Of a stretch of 64,000 bases of DNA, positions 24,047 to 35,200 are shown in pieces (within the stretch, counting starts at the first letter, position 1; each line of letters starts with the position of its first letter). The notes beneath the pieces are model-generated. The model ran no database searches. It worked only from the letters and a program-made list of their open reading frames with translations, and had not been told where the DNA came from. A program made the translations under genes and the position numbers. Source of the stretch: Manis javanica. Taxonomy: Eukaryota; Chordata; Mammalia; Pholidota; Manidae. The DNA is taken from positions 108,269,001 through 108,333,000 of the forward strand of contig NC_133161.1 of assembly GCF_040802235.1 (NCBI RefSeq), written 5' to 3'.

Positions 24047-24060
24047 CCCAGGTGTCTTTT

Positions 24061-24650
24061 ATGAGCAGTGGCTGCTGCTTTGCCCACCTGAATTCCACAT
24101 AGGTGAAAGAGAGGTGAATGCTTCTCATTGATCCTTGAGGACTCCCCCAGACAGGTTAGGACATATATACACAATAATTTACAAATAGTGCTGGCTCTGC
24201 TGCCTCTTCTTTGGGGGAGGGAATTAGGAACTGTACTGCCATCATTTCAAGACCAAGACCTCCACTGTGCAAAGGAGGGGTGGAGTAAGGGAGGGTAAAA
24301 ACATCACTAATTTCCTACAGTTTTGAAGGTGTCTTTCACTTGGTTGCACATTTGCGTGGTTGCTGATGACCTTTGACTATTTTTCCAGGGCTCCTACCGG
24401 GTTGGCTCTGACAGTTCTGCTTGTTTTCTGAATGTTTCTGTGGGGAAATGAGCCTGGAGCTTCCTAGTCCACATTTTGCTGACGTTACTCCCTCTGCAAT
24501 CTTACGCATCTTGCCTTTTGCCTCACGTTTGATGGTTGACAGCCCAGACATCCCATATATATATATATCTAGAGCGGTGAAAATGGAGGAAGGCTAGAGT
24601 ATCATGATAGCTCATACAACCCCTTGAATGAGGAAAACAAAAGTCTTCAC
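24061..24650. other. Short unique intergenic stretch
   Basis: No gene or recognised transposon. An (AT)n run of about 16 bp lies at 24553-24569. Confidence 0.5.
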
Positions 24651-27330
24651 AGTGGGGAAAGAGGATTCTGGGAAAATGGTAGAGTAGGATGCACTAGGAA
24701 TCTACATCTTCCTACAGAGACAAAAATTGTACTGGCAGAATCTGATGTAACTTTGGGAATTCTGGAGTCTGTTGAAAGCTTACAGGGAAAGGCATGGAGG
24801 GTAAACTGCAGTTAATTTTGGTCAGTTTCAGCTTCAACACAGTAACAGCTCTCATCTCCCACTCTCAGCCAAGTGGCAGGCAGCTGTGCACATGATCCTG
24901 GAGCAGCTTGCGTACAACTTTTGTAGCCAGGGTGGGCCAAAAGGACCCTGTCCTCCAAATATTGGAGATCTCTGCTCTGATTGCAGATTGCTGCTTCTGG
25001 TCACAGAGGTGCTGACAAAGGGGTAGGCAGCCTCCCTGGACTGTTGCAAGCCCCTCCCCTTCTGGCTGAAGCAACTTCCAGGAGATTTAAATAGCCAGCA
25101 CCATTTTTACCACCTTCATATTTTGCTTTTTCCCCTTTCTGGAGCCAGGCATTTAAGACTAGGACATTAAAAAATAACTGAAAATAAGATGAAAAGTAAA
25201 AAGTGCTGTGCATGCCCAAAGAAAGGCTCTGAAGAGACCTGAGAAGACCTAAAGCTTACACTTCAGGCTGATCCTCAGCATAGAGACAGCCTACCACAAT
25301 TAAGAAACAAAGAACCGCAAACCCTGGTGAAGAGGGAAGAATCTGATTTCCAGAATTATCACCTTATTAGATTCGAATGTCCAGTGTTCAACAACAAAAA
25401 AATCACAAGGCATACAAAGAAACAGGAAAGTGTGGACCACTCGAAAATATAAGTAAAGAAAATCCCTGAACAGATCTAATGGCAGGTGTATTAGACAAAG
25501 AATTTAAAACAGCAGTCCAAAGATGCTTGAATAACTAAAAGAAGTTGAGGAGAAAGTCAAGAAAATGATGTCTGAACAAAATGGAAATATAATAGAGATA
25601 AAAAACCTAAAAAGGAGCCAAAAGAAAGTTCTGGAGCTGAACAGTACAAGAACTGAAATGAAAAGTTCACTAGTGGGATTCAAAGGCAGATTTGAGTAGG
25701 CAGAAGAATGAGTTAGTGAACTTTATGAAAGGACAATGGAAATTATCAAGTCTGTAGGAAGAGAATGAAAAAAGATTTAAGAAAAGAAAATGGAGCCTAA
25801 AGGGCCTGAAGAACAGTACCAATCACACCCACATATGCGTCTTGGGAGTCCCAGAAGAAGAGACAGAAATGGCAGAGAGAATATTTAAGAAATAATGGCT
25901 GAAAGCTTTCCAAATTTTTTTTTTTCACAATTACTTGGATGAATTTTATTTTATTTTATTTTATTTTTTGAGAGGGCATCTCTCATATTTATTGATCAAA
26001 TGGTTGTTAACAACAATAAAGTTCTGTATAGGGGGGTCAATGCTCAATGCACAATCATTAATCAATCTCAAGCCTAATTCTCGTCAGTCTCCAATCTTCT
26101 GAAGCAACAAACAAGTTCTTACATGGTGAACGAATTCTTACATAGTGAATAAGTTCTTACATGGTGAACAGTACAAGGGCATTCATCACAGAAACCTTCG
26201 GTTTTGATCACGCATTATGAATTATAAACAATCAGGTCAAATATGAATATTCGTTTGATTTTTATACTTGATTTATATGTGGACCCCACATTTCTCCCTT
26301 TATTATTATTATTATTTTTATTTTTAATAAAATGCTGCAGTGGTAGGCAGATGCAAGATAAAGGTAGAAAACATAGTTTAGTGTTGTAAGAGCGCAAATG
26401 TAGATGATCAGGTGTGTGCCTGTAGACTATGTGTTAATCCACGCTAGACAAGGGCCTTAAAACATCCACGGATGCAGAAGATTTCTCTCAAAACGGGGGA
26501 GGGTGAGGTTCTAAGCCTCACCACTGTTGATCCCCAATTTCTCACCTGATGGCCCCCCTGTGACTGTGCCTGTCTTAGGTTGTTCCTCCCTTGAGGAATC
26601 TTACCCGTCTCTGGCTAACCAGCCATCTTCCGGGGCCATACAGGGAGATGTAAAGTTGGTAAGTGAGAGAGAAGCCATATTGTTTGAAAAGGTTAGCTTT
26701 TTACTTCTTTGCAGGTTTATGCCCTGTGGCTTCTATGCCCAGCACTTGTCTCGAGGTATCTTTACCACCTGGAGGAATTATGATACTCGGTAAATCGATA
26801 TGAGGCATGAATTCTATTTAAGGGTTGTAATTAGGAAGGAAGAAGAAAAGCTATAGAGGTAGCATATGGAAGAAAACATGGGAGGATTGATTATTTCTTT
26901 GACATATCTTCTTGTAGAGTACCTCAAGCATGTATAGGTTTTAAACTACTAACTAACTTGCGCACACATATTAACATAATAGGAATACGGTGACATAAAC
27001 TAAGCAAATCTATAATTACCAGCCATCTCCAGTGAAGCCAAGAAAACCAGTTAGGCACCCTAGGCATTTGTGAGAATTTGTCCATGATATGCTGGAGAAA
27101 GCTTTCCAAATTTGATGAAAGACATGAATATAAACATACAAGAAGCTCAGTGAACTCCAAGTAAGATGAACTCAAAGAGTCCCTCACAAGATACATTATA
27201 ATCAGACTTTCAAAAGACAAAGAATGAAAGTGGTACAAGACAAGCAATTTGTCACGAATGATCCTCAAAAATATCATTAGCAAATTTCTTACCAGAAAAC
27301 TTGGACTAAAGATAGTGGGCTGACAGGTTT
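24650..27330 (+). mobile_element. Ancient HAL1/L1M element with ORF1 remnant
   Basis: On + an L1M-type 5' leader (about 24655-25100) passes into an eroded ORF1-like region (about 25350-27280). I recognise the HAL1/L1M ORF1 phrasing, for example ACAAAGAAACAGGAAAGT and TGAAAGACATGAAT, with many indels. It is split by ERV-tail retrocopy C at 25918-27096. Subfamily is uncertain and the right edge is approximate. Confidence 0.65.
25901..27113 (-). mobile_element. ERV-tail retrocopy C (env TM + LTR U3-R + poly(A)) with extra 3' tract
   Basis: The insertion (25918-27096, read on -) is flanked by a perfect 17 bp duplication GAAAGCTTTCCAAATTT (25901-25917 and 27097-27113). It holds the end of env TM, a polypurine-like tract, an LTR start (complement of 26285-26290) and U3-R with AATAAA (complement of 25988-25993). 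After the R end come A6, TAAAA repeats, a non-A tract of about 18 nt (25926-25943) and a second A run. That layout indicates a transcript that read past a first A-rich tail. It is 5' truncated within about 7 nt of the same env position as copy A. Not coding. Confidence 0.87.
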
Positions 27331-28700
27331 TTTTTCTTTTAGCACTTTGATTATATCAAGAAGAGTCTTACATCTGATAACACTGCCCTTTTGAAGTGAA
27401 GGGGAAGTTAAGGCATTCCCAGGTAAACAAGAGCTGGGGGAGTCCGTGAGCACCAGGCCCGCCCTGCAGGGGGGTGAGGGCACCAGTCAGTGACTCACCG
27501 TGTGGAGAAACACGGGCCTCAGCAAAGATGAGTACATGGGCAGTTATAGAAGCTCTGTTGCTGTAACGGCAGTTTGCAAATGTACTTTTTGTTTTCTACA
27601 TGATTTAAGAAACTCACATTTAAAGAAAAAAAACAATTAGTGTAAAAGTATTACTATATCTTGGTTTGTCACTCAAATCTTGTTTTCTACATAACTTAAG
27701 GAACTAAAGAATGATTATGCTTAGGGGCTCACAACTATAAAGATGTAATATTTGACATTAACAATTGAAAGGGGTGGAGATGGCTGTAAAGGAGCAGACT
27801 GTTGTTGGAATTAAGATGGTAAAAGTTCAAATCACAGTGTTATGGTTTAGGATATTAATAATCCCCTTTGTAATCTCAAAGAAAATAGCTATAGGATATA
27901 CACAAAAGGAGCTGAGCAGTATGAGTACCATGGCTGGTGCCATCTGGAGGCATCTTCCAAATGAACGTTCTGCACTGGAATCCCCGTCTCAGGGTTGGCT
28001 TCTGGGGGAAGACACCCCAGAGAGAGGACAGAGACCCTAAGTGGAGGCTGGAGTCTCAGCACCTGCCAGCCAGGGTGTATGGGGGCAGGGCCTGGAAGGT
28101 GCCAGATGGACATCACTGCACACAGGCCCACGGCTGCTGACTCTTCACTCCACCCATGGCTGACTCAGGGCTTAGGGGTCAGCTGGAGCCTGCCCTGGCA
28201 TCCCCCTCAGCGACCTGGTTTTACGTCTTCCCTGGCATGCATTGGGTGGCTCCCTCTGAGTCAGGCCAGGGTCCATGACACACAAGACTGGGAGACAGCA
28301 GGTTCCTTCCTGAAGCTGCATCTGCAGGCGGCCACTCAGTTGTTCCCACAGGCCACCCTTATCAACTGGGCCTTGGCCTGGGGGCCAAGGTCTGGCCATC
28401 TTGGTGATAGGAAGAGTCCAAGGGAGGCCTCAGAGATCCGCACTGGAAGGGGGCAGGCAGTGAGTGCCACGCACCTGGGTTCAGGTGGGGCGGGGCTCTC
28501 AGTGACACTCTGTCCCTCCAGGGTTGGCAGGAACAGGCCAGGCCCAGGTGAGGGACATGAGTGAAGGGGTGCGGGTGGAGGGGCCAGGAGAGCAGAGGTG
28601 GCCTGGTGCTCACCTGGGGTCTCTGTACTGAGTGAACTATCTTCCCCTCCACTGAGGAGATTGGGGTCACTCGACCCCAACACATCCCCTCTGTTACCTG
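27331..28700. other. Upstream intergenic DNA of NPC1L1
   Basis: Mostly unique sequence, AT-rich to about 27900 and GC-rich after. No gene, RNA or clear repeat recognised. Confidence 0.5.
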
Positions 28701-29162
28701 TTATCAGGCTGTTACTATCAATTAACAACAGTTGCTAAGGTTGATAGTACAAGGGTGTGTCCCAGTCAGAGCTGGCCTGGTTCCAAGAGGGGGCAGGGAA
28801 GAGTGGGGTCTGAGGCTGGAGTCAGATGGAAGTTGGAGGGCCAGCCCTCTGGCCTTGGCTCAGGTACACGGGTGAAGAGCAGACCCTGGAGCCTATGCTG
28901 GGAGTTCATCTGAGAGGGTGGGGCCAAAGGTGGGCGGGAGATCAAGGTGGACCATTAACCAGGCAAGAGCCCCATTGGTCCCCAGCCCGGTCAGGCCAGG
29001 CTGTCCTTGGCGGGTGGGGGTGGCTCTCCTGCCGCACGGCCCATTTTCATATATGCGCTACTGAAGCGAGCACTGTGCATCCCCAGCAGCCAGCCCTTGG
29101 TTGTCACTAGCTCTCCCCAAGGCCTGGCCCCTCTGCCGCTCTGCCCCCTTCTCAGCGCCAGG
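28701..29162 (+). promoter_or_regulatory. NPC1L1: NPC1L1 proximal promoter and 5' UTR (inferred)
   Basis: This is the 460 bp before the start codon; the transcription start cannot be fixed from sequence. Candidate sites are an HNF1-like GGTTAATGGTCCAC on - at 28947-28960 (one full GTTAAT half-site) and an HNF4-like GGGGCCAAAGGTGG near 28920-28933. A further HNF1-like AT-rich site (TGTTAATTGATAG on -) lies near 28714-28726. Liver/intestine control of NPC1L1 by HNF1A and SREBP2 is known for human; that these motifs are the orthologous sites is inference. Confidence 0.4.
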
Positions 29163-29216
29163 ATGGTGGAGGCTGGCTTCAGGGGCTGGCTGCTCTGGGT
29201 CCTGCTCCTGCACTCG
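29163..29216 (+). CDS. NPC1L1: NPC1L1 exon 1, signal peptide
   Basis: ATG at 29163 in the context CCAGGATGG; donor GTGAGT at 29217. It encodes [18 protein letters not shown], a typical hydrophobic signal sequence, and ends in phase 0. The human start as remembered (MAEAGLRGWLLW) supports this ATG. Intron 1 (29217-30045) holds no recognised feature. Confidence 0.94.
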
Positions 29217-32200
29217 GTGAGTCCTGGGCCTGTGTCCACCCCTGCCACCTCTGACCACCCATCTCCCAGGCCACAGGCTGCCTGACAACAGTGGGGGAGG
29301 GCCTGTAATCTGGGGGGCTGATCTCTGGACAGACGGACAATCCCAGGTGCCCGAGAGCAGGGCTGTTGGAGTCCTGGGCTGTCCAGGTCTCCATTGGTAA
29401 ATGGACACGAGGGTTGGGGAGGGCAACTGGATTGGGTGAGACCAAGTGCCTCCATTTCTGGTCGCTGTTGACATCCTAGCCTGAGGTGGCCGGTGGGGGT
29501 TGAGGCAGTCTCCTGTCCTGGGGTGCTGGTGAGAGAGGGGGTAGGATCCCCTAATGGGGATTTAGCCTCTGGGGTGGGAAGGAGGGCCAGGCTCCTGCCT
29601 TCGCGTTTCTCTCTGGAAGGGCAGGTGCAGGCTTTCAGCCCCAAGCAGGTGTGGGTAGGTGAGGCTCTGCAGAATCCCTGCCGGGCCAGCCACTGGTTTA
29701 CCTGCAGCTGGGCGGCACCCCAACCCCATGGCATCACCCCAGACTGGGGGGCACCTTTCCTCAACAGGGTCATGCATGTGCCTTTGGGGACCTCCAGGCC
29801 CACCCCATGTTGCTGTCAGCTTGACCTTGCTAAATGCACACCTGTCGGGCTACCTCCCTCTCAGTCCCGTCCTTCAGGTTGAAGGCCTGTCTGCGCTTGG
29901 GCCTCCGTCACCCCCGGACACGGTGGGAGGTCTACGTGCTGCTTCAGCACCACCTCCCCACACTGGCCCAGCACCCACCAGCACCCCCCCCCGGCCCTCC
30001 CTGCGTGGGTGATCACTGGTGCATGGTGGCATCTCCCCTCTGCAGGCCCAGGGCGAGCTGTACACACCCATCCACCAGCCCAACTACTGCGCTTTCTACG
30101 GCGAGTGCGGGAAGAACCCGGAACTGTCGGGCGGCCTTGCCCCCCTGTCCAACGTGTCCTGCCTGTCCAATACGCCCGCTCGCAATGTCACAGGTGACCA
30201 CCTGGCCCTGCTGCAGCGTGTCTGTCCCCGGCTCTACAGCGGCCCTGACACCACCCGAGCTTGCTGCTCCCCCAAGCAGCTGGTGGCCCTGGAGGCAAGC
30301 CTGGCAATCACCAAGGCCCTCCTCACCCGCTGCCCTGCGTGCTCTGACAACTTTGTGAGCCTGCACTGCCATAACACCTGCAGCCCTGACCAGAGCCTCT
30401 TCATCAACGTGACCCGGGTGGTGGGACGGGATGGCGGGCAACTGGCCGTAGTGGCCTACGAGGCCTTCTATGAGTGCAACTTTGCCCAGCAGACCTACAA
30501 CTCCTGCAGCCGTGTGCGCATTCCTGCGGCAGCCTCGCTGGCTGTGGGTGCTATGTGCGGCATCTATGGCTCTGCCCTCTGCAATGCCCAGCGCTGGCTC
30601 AATTTCCAGGGGGACACGGGGAATGGCCTGGCACCCCTGGACATCACCTTCCATCTGTGGGAGGCTGGCCAGACCCCAGGGAGAGGGCTTCAGCCGCTGA
30701 ATGCGAAACTCACACACTGTAATGAGTCCCAGGGGGACAGTGGGGCAGCCTGCTCATGCCAGGACTGTGCTGCCTCCTGCCCTGCCATTGCCCAGCCCCA
30801 GGCCCTGGATGCCACCTTCCTCATTGGCCAGATGGCAGGTGGGCTTGTCCTCATCATCATCCTCTGCTTGGTTTTCACTGTGCTCACGGCCTTCCTGGTG
30901 TGGCCCCGCCTGGCCTCCTGCCATAGCAAGGGCAAGGTGTCAGGCCCCCCAGCGGGTCCCAGCTTCTCCAGTGGGCTCGGTCGCTCCACGCACACCCTCC
31001 TTAGCCGTGGCTTCCAGAGCTGGGGCATGTGGGTGGCCTCATGGCCGTGGATCGTCCTGGTGGTGTCCGTTGCTGTGGTGGTAGCCTTGGCAGGGGGCCT
31101 GGCCTTCATGGAGCTGACCACAGACCCTGTGGAGCTGTGGTCAGCCCCCAGCAGCCAGGCCAGGAGTGAGAAGGCCTTCCATGATCAGCATTTTGGCCCT
31201 TTCCTAAGAACAAGCCAAGCGATCCTTACAGCTCCCAACCGGTCCAGATACAAGTACGACTCCCTGCTGTTGGGCCCCAAGAACTTCAGTGGAGTGCTGG
31301 CCCCCGACCTGCTGCTGGAGCTGCTGGGACTGCAGGAGAGGCTTCGGCACCTGCAGGTGTGGTCCCCGCAGGAGCAGCGCAACATCTCTCTGTCGGACAT
31401 CTGCTTTGCGCCCCTCAACCCTCACAATGCCAGCCTCTCTGACTGCTGCATCAACAGCCTCCTGCAGTATTTCCAGAACAATCGCACACTCCTGCTGCTC
31501 AAGGCCAACCAGACACTGATGGGGCAGACCGCGCAGGTGGACTGGAAGGACCACTTTCTCTACTGTGCCAAGTGAGTGACAGGGTTGGGGGGAGGTTGCT
31601 GTGGGAGGCACAGGCCTTGCAGAACCCAGGCCAGGCACATGGCCCTTCCACGGGCTGTGTGGCTCTGGGGCTTTGGTCTTTGGGGCTGCAGGGCACTGTT
31701 TCCCATGCTCCTCAGTCCTCCAACCACAGTGGGGCTCCCTCTGGCCATAGTGGCTTGCACGTGGCCATAATAGCCTCCCCAGCACCAATTCCAGGCGGTC
31801 TTTCTGCAAAACTGATACCACATGCTCTTGGTTTAGTGTGTAGAGCAATCTGATGGCCCTGCACACGTGTGCTCCTGTGTGGGGCTGCACAGGTCAGCAG
31901 GAGCCATGGGTAGTGCACAAGGTGCCCTTGGGCCAGGGAAGAGGCTGGGGCTGCTCTTGGGCTCTACACACCTGGGCTGGCCACAGCCACACACCTGTAG
32001 GCAGTCTGGGGCCTGGTCCCCGGCTGTATCTACTCTGCTGCGGTGCGAACAGGATGCCAGGAAGGCTTCAGCAGAAAGTGAAGGCCCATGAGCTGCCATG
32101 CCCTGAGAGGCAGGCACATGGGGCAGCTGAGGCCCTCAAAAGTCTGGTCTAAGGGCCCATTCACACCCTGGCAAGACTGGAGACCCCAGAGAGCTCTCGT

Positions 32201-35200
32201 TTGGGGAGAGATTATATCCATTGACATTTACTGCATGCACAAGTAAAACCGAGAAGTGACAAAATATTTATTAATTCTTTAAAAATAACAGTAATAAGCC
32301 CATTGCATGTTGACATAAAAACAAGATATTTTTATGAAACTGAACACAATGTCAGTGATGAGAGTGGCATTGTCTTCCAGTCCTGATGGCGTCTTGCTTA
32401 ACAGCTGCTGTTGGGCTCTGGCGCCTGGTCTGCATTTGGCCTGTTGGTAGGAGCATAGTGAGAATACGTGACCTCGCACATGTGGCCTGATGCTGCGGGG
32501 TGTTGTCAGGGCCTCTCCAGATGTTGCAGGTTTTCTTTGATGCTACACCAAAACTCAAGAGGTCTTTCCCAAATGGCTGCTTGCAGTGCAGCATCTGAAG
32601 CTGTATCAGTGAACCATCTGGACTCTGCATGCTTGGGGGCAAAGGAGTGGTAGAGGCAAGGAGCATCTTAGTGTTCATGAGCCCTGGGAAGGATCTCCAG
32701 GGCTTGGGGACCACTGTGCCCCTGGGCTGCTCCCTGCGTCTGTGCCCTGTGGCTGGCCCTCACAACCACAGACAGGGAGAGAGCTCCAGGCTCCAGGCCT
32801 CATGCCGACTGTTGGATTTGGGCACTCACAGCTCTTGGGTGGTGATCACACTCATTTCAGAAACAGAACCCTGCCACTCAGGGTATGGGGAGCTGCTCAG
32901 GGTCACACAACACCCAGCAGCCCAGGGTTGCTGGAGACAGAGGCACTCACTCACAGGGCTGTCCGGGGGCTTGAGGACAGGGCTCAGCTGAAGGGCACAC
33001 AGACTTGGCCAAAGTCACCAGGCTGGTGAGTTATCCACAGGACAGCAAGAGGGCTGGCTGTGGGAAGGGAAAGAGCACTGGCCGCCTGCTCAGAGAAGTG
33101 TCTGCCCACACTGGATTGGGCCACGCTGGGCAGGGTCAGGCAATGTTGCTGGCACTTGGCCTGGGCACTGGGGCCTGGCAGCAGACCAGCAAAGGTCCTC
33201 CCTCTGCCCCCAGCGCTCCCCTCACCTTCAAGGATGGCACAGCCCTGGCCCTGAGCTGCATGGCTGACTATGGAGGCCCGGTCTTCCCATTCCTCGCTGT
33301 GGGAGGCTACAAAGGTAAGCTGGGTGTCCCTGGGGAGCCAACCAGGGGGATTTTGGGGGCAAGAGGGTGGGAGGTTATTTGTGGGGGGCAGGGCTTTTTT
33401 TTGCTTTGGGGCCTGCTCCTCCTGCCTCCCTTGTCAGCTCCCTTCTTTATCTCCTGGATCCTCAGATTCTCTTGTTTTGTGCCTGGGCCCACAGCCTTGC
33501 TTTTGGCTGAGAGAGGGAAGTGGAGCATAGGGGTTAAGCAATGACTCAGATATAGAAGGTGGGAGCAGCTGTGGGGTAGAAGGGATGGAACAGGGGTACA
33601 GCTGGGATTTGGGTGAGATGCGAATAGGGGTGCAGGCAAGGATTGGGGAAATGGGAGCAGGGGAGCAGCTGGAGTAGGGAGAGCAAGGGTACGGCCAGAG
33701 GTTCTGAGTGTTTCTCACCCCAGGGAAGGACTACTCCGAGGCAGAGGCCCTGATAATGACCTTTTCCCTCAACAATTATCTGCCTGGGGACCCCCGACTG
33801 GCTCAGGTGAAGCTCTGGGAGGGGGCCTTCGTGGAGGAGATGCAAGCTTTCCAGCGTCAGGTGGCCGGCAAGTTCCAGGTCACATTCATGGCAGAGGTAG
33901 GGTCTGGCAGGGTCCCTGACTCTGGGGAGCAACCAGATGGCATTGGGTGGGGCCCCATCTTGCCTCCCCCATGCTGAGTGACCTTGGCCAGGGGCGCCAA
34001 CTCGGAGGATGAGTGAAGTGGCAGCCTTGCTGGGGCCCCAGGAGTCAGCATGCAGCCCAGCTGGGCTCCTGGTCAGCTGGGCTGCTGGGTGTCCACAGCG
34101 GTCCCTGGAGGATGAGATCAACCGCACCACCGCCCAGGACCTGCCCACCTTCGCCATCAGCTACCTGGTCATCTTCCTGTACATCTCCCTAGCCCTGGGC
34201 AGCTACTCGGGCTGGCGCCGAGTGCTGGTGAGGGGGCTCAGCAGGGTTCTATAACTTTCCCCATCTGATGCCTCCAAGCAGCAAAGTGGATGTACCCAGC
34301 TTGACTCCCCAGGGGCGGGACTTCTTGGAGGCAGTTCATTCCAAAAGGCCGTGCGGGTTTCTATTCTGAATCCTCACAGACCATTCTTGAGGACAGATGA
34401 TGTTTAAAATGCCCCCAGGTGCTGGAGAAGCCAGGGCTCCCGTGGCCTGCCTGGCCCTCCTTCGGCATGGGTGCTGCGAGGGTGGGCGGAGGCACAGGGC
34501 CTGCCCCACAGCCCTGTGCGGGGGCTGACTGGCCCGTTTGCCGCCGCCACAGGTGGACTCCAAGGCCACGTTGGGCCTGGGCGGGGTGGCCGTGGTGCTG
34601 GGAGCCGTCATGGCCGCCATGGGCTTCTTCTCCTACCTGGGCGTCCCTTCCTCCCTGGTGGTCCTTCAAGTGGTGCCTTTCCTGGTGCTGGCCGTGGGGG
34701 CCGACAATATCTTCATCTTTGTTCTGGAGTACCAGGTGAGAGGCCCGGTGCCCTTCGGCTCACAGACGCGGTGGCACGGCTTTGCAGGGCTTCCTGCCAT
34801 GCCGACTGTTCCCACGGGGAGCGGAGTGTGCTGTTCTCTCTCCCAATAAGCGCGTCAGTACAAGGCGATCCACCCGAGAGGTGGCGAGCAGCGTCCCAGG
34901 AGGACAGCCCGCGTCCGGCCCTGGTGAATGCGCGGGGTTCTAGCCCCATGCTGCAAGGATGCTTACAACTTTCCACTGGTCCAGCGCTTCCCCGCGGGCC
35001 CTGCAGCAGCAGCGCAGAGCATAGTGGCTGCTTCTGACCAGGGAGGGCCGGCCAGCCCTGAGGCCCAGCTGCGGCTAGGGGCCACAGCCGTGCGGGCTCC
35101 CTGCGGGTAGAACCCGTGGTTGGCTCTGGACCCCGTCCCTGCTGTCCCCACACAGAGGTTGCCACGGAGGCCTGGGGAGCAGCGGGAGGCGCACATTGGC

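Larger units (their letters stand above)
15297..24060 (-). mobile_element. Full-length young L1 with ERV-derived 3' extension (L1-B)
   Basis: A single insertion (15311-24046) is flanked by a perfect 14 bp duplication CCCAGGTGTCTTTT at 15297-15310 and 24047-24060. The cleavage site TTTT/AT suits L1 endonuclease. Order on -: 5' UTR with monomers (24046-22447), ORF1 (22446-21523), 168 bp spacer, ORF2 (21354-17512), L1 3' UTR, A-rich run with GAAA repeats (about 17170-17149), ERV env and LTR U3-R (about 17148-15336), then a 25 nt poly(A). Both ORFs are uninterrupted and the duplication is perfect, so the insertion is recent and possibly still competent. It is 8.7 kb, against 6-7 kb for an ordinary mammalian L1. 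Confidence 0.92.

Noticed and set aside
30013..30717. 234-codon open frame on - opposite NPC1L1 exon 2
   Set aside because: It is a shadow of the GC-rich coding exon. The + strand frame is clearly the conserved one.
32255..32640. Possible processed pseudogene or DNA transposon in NPC1L1 intron 2
   Set aside because: No recognisable protein, tail or terminal repeats; only an AT-richer, older-looking block.
34736..35155. Alternative extension of NPC1L1 exon 6 through an open + frame
   Set aside because: Frame 34538-34849 continues only briefly after a good GTGAGA donor, and exon 7 joins perfectly in phase; intron sequence.
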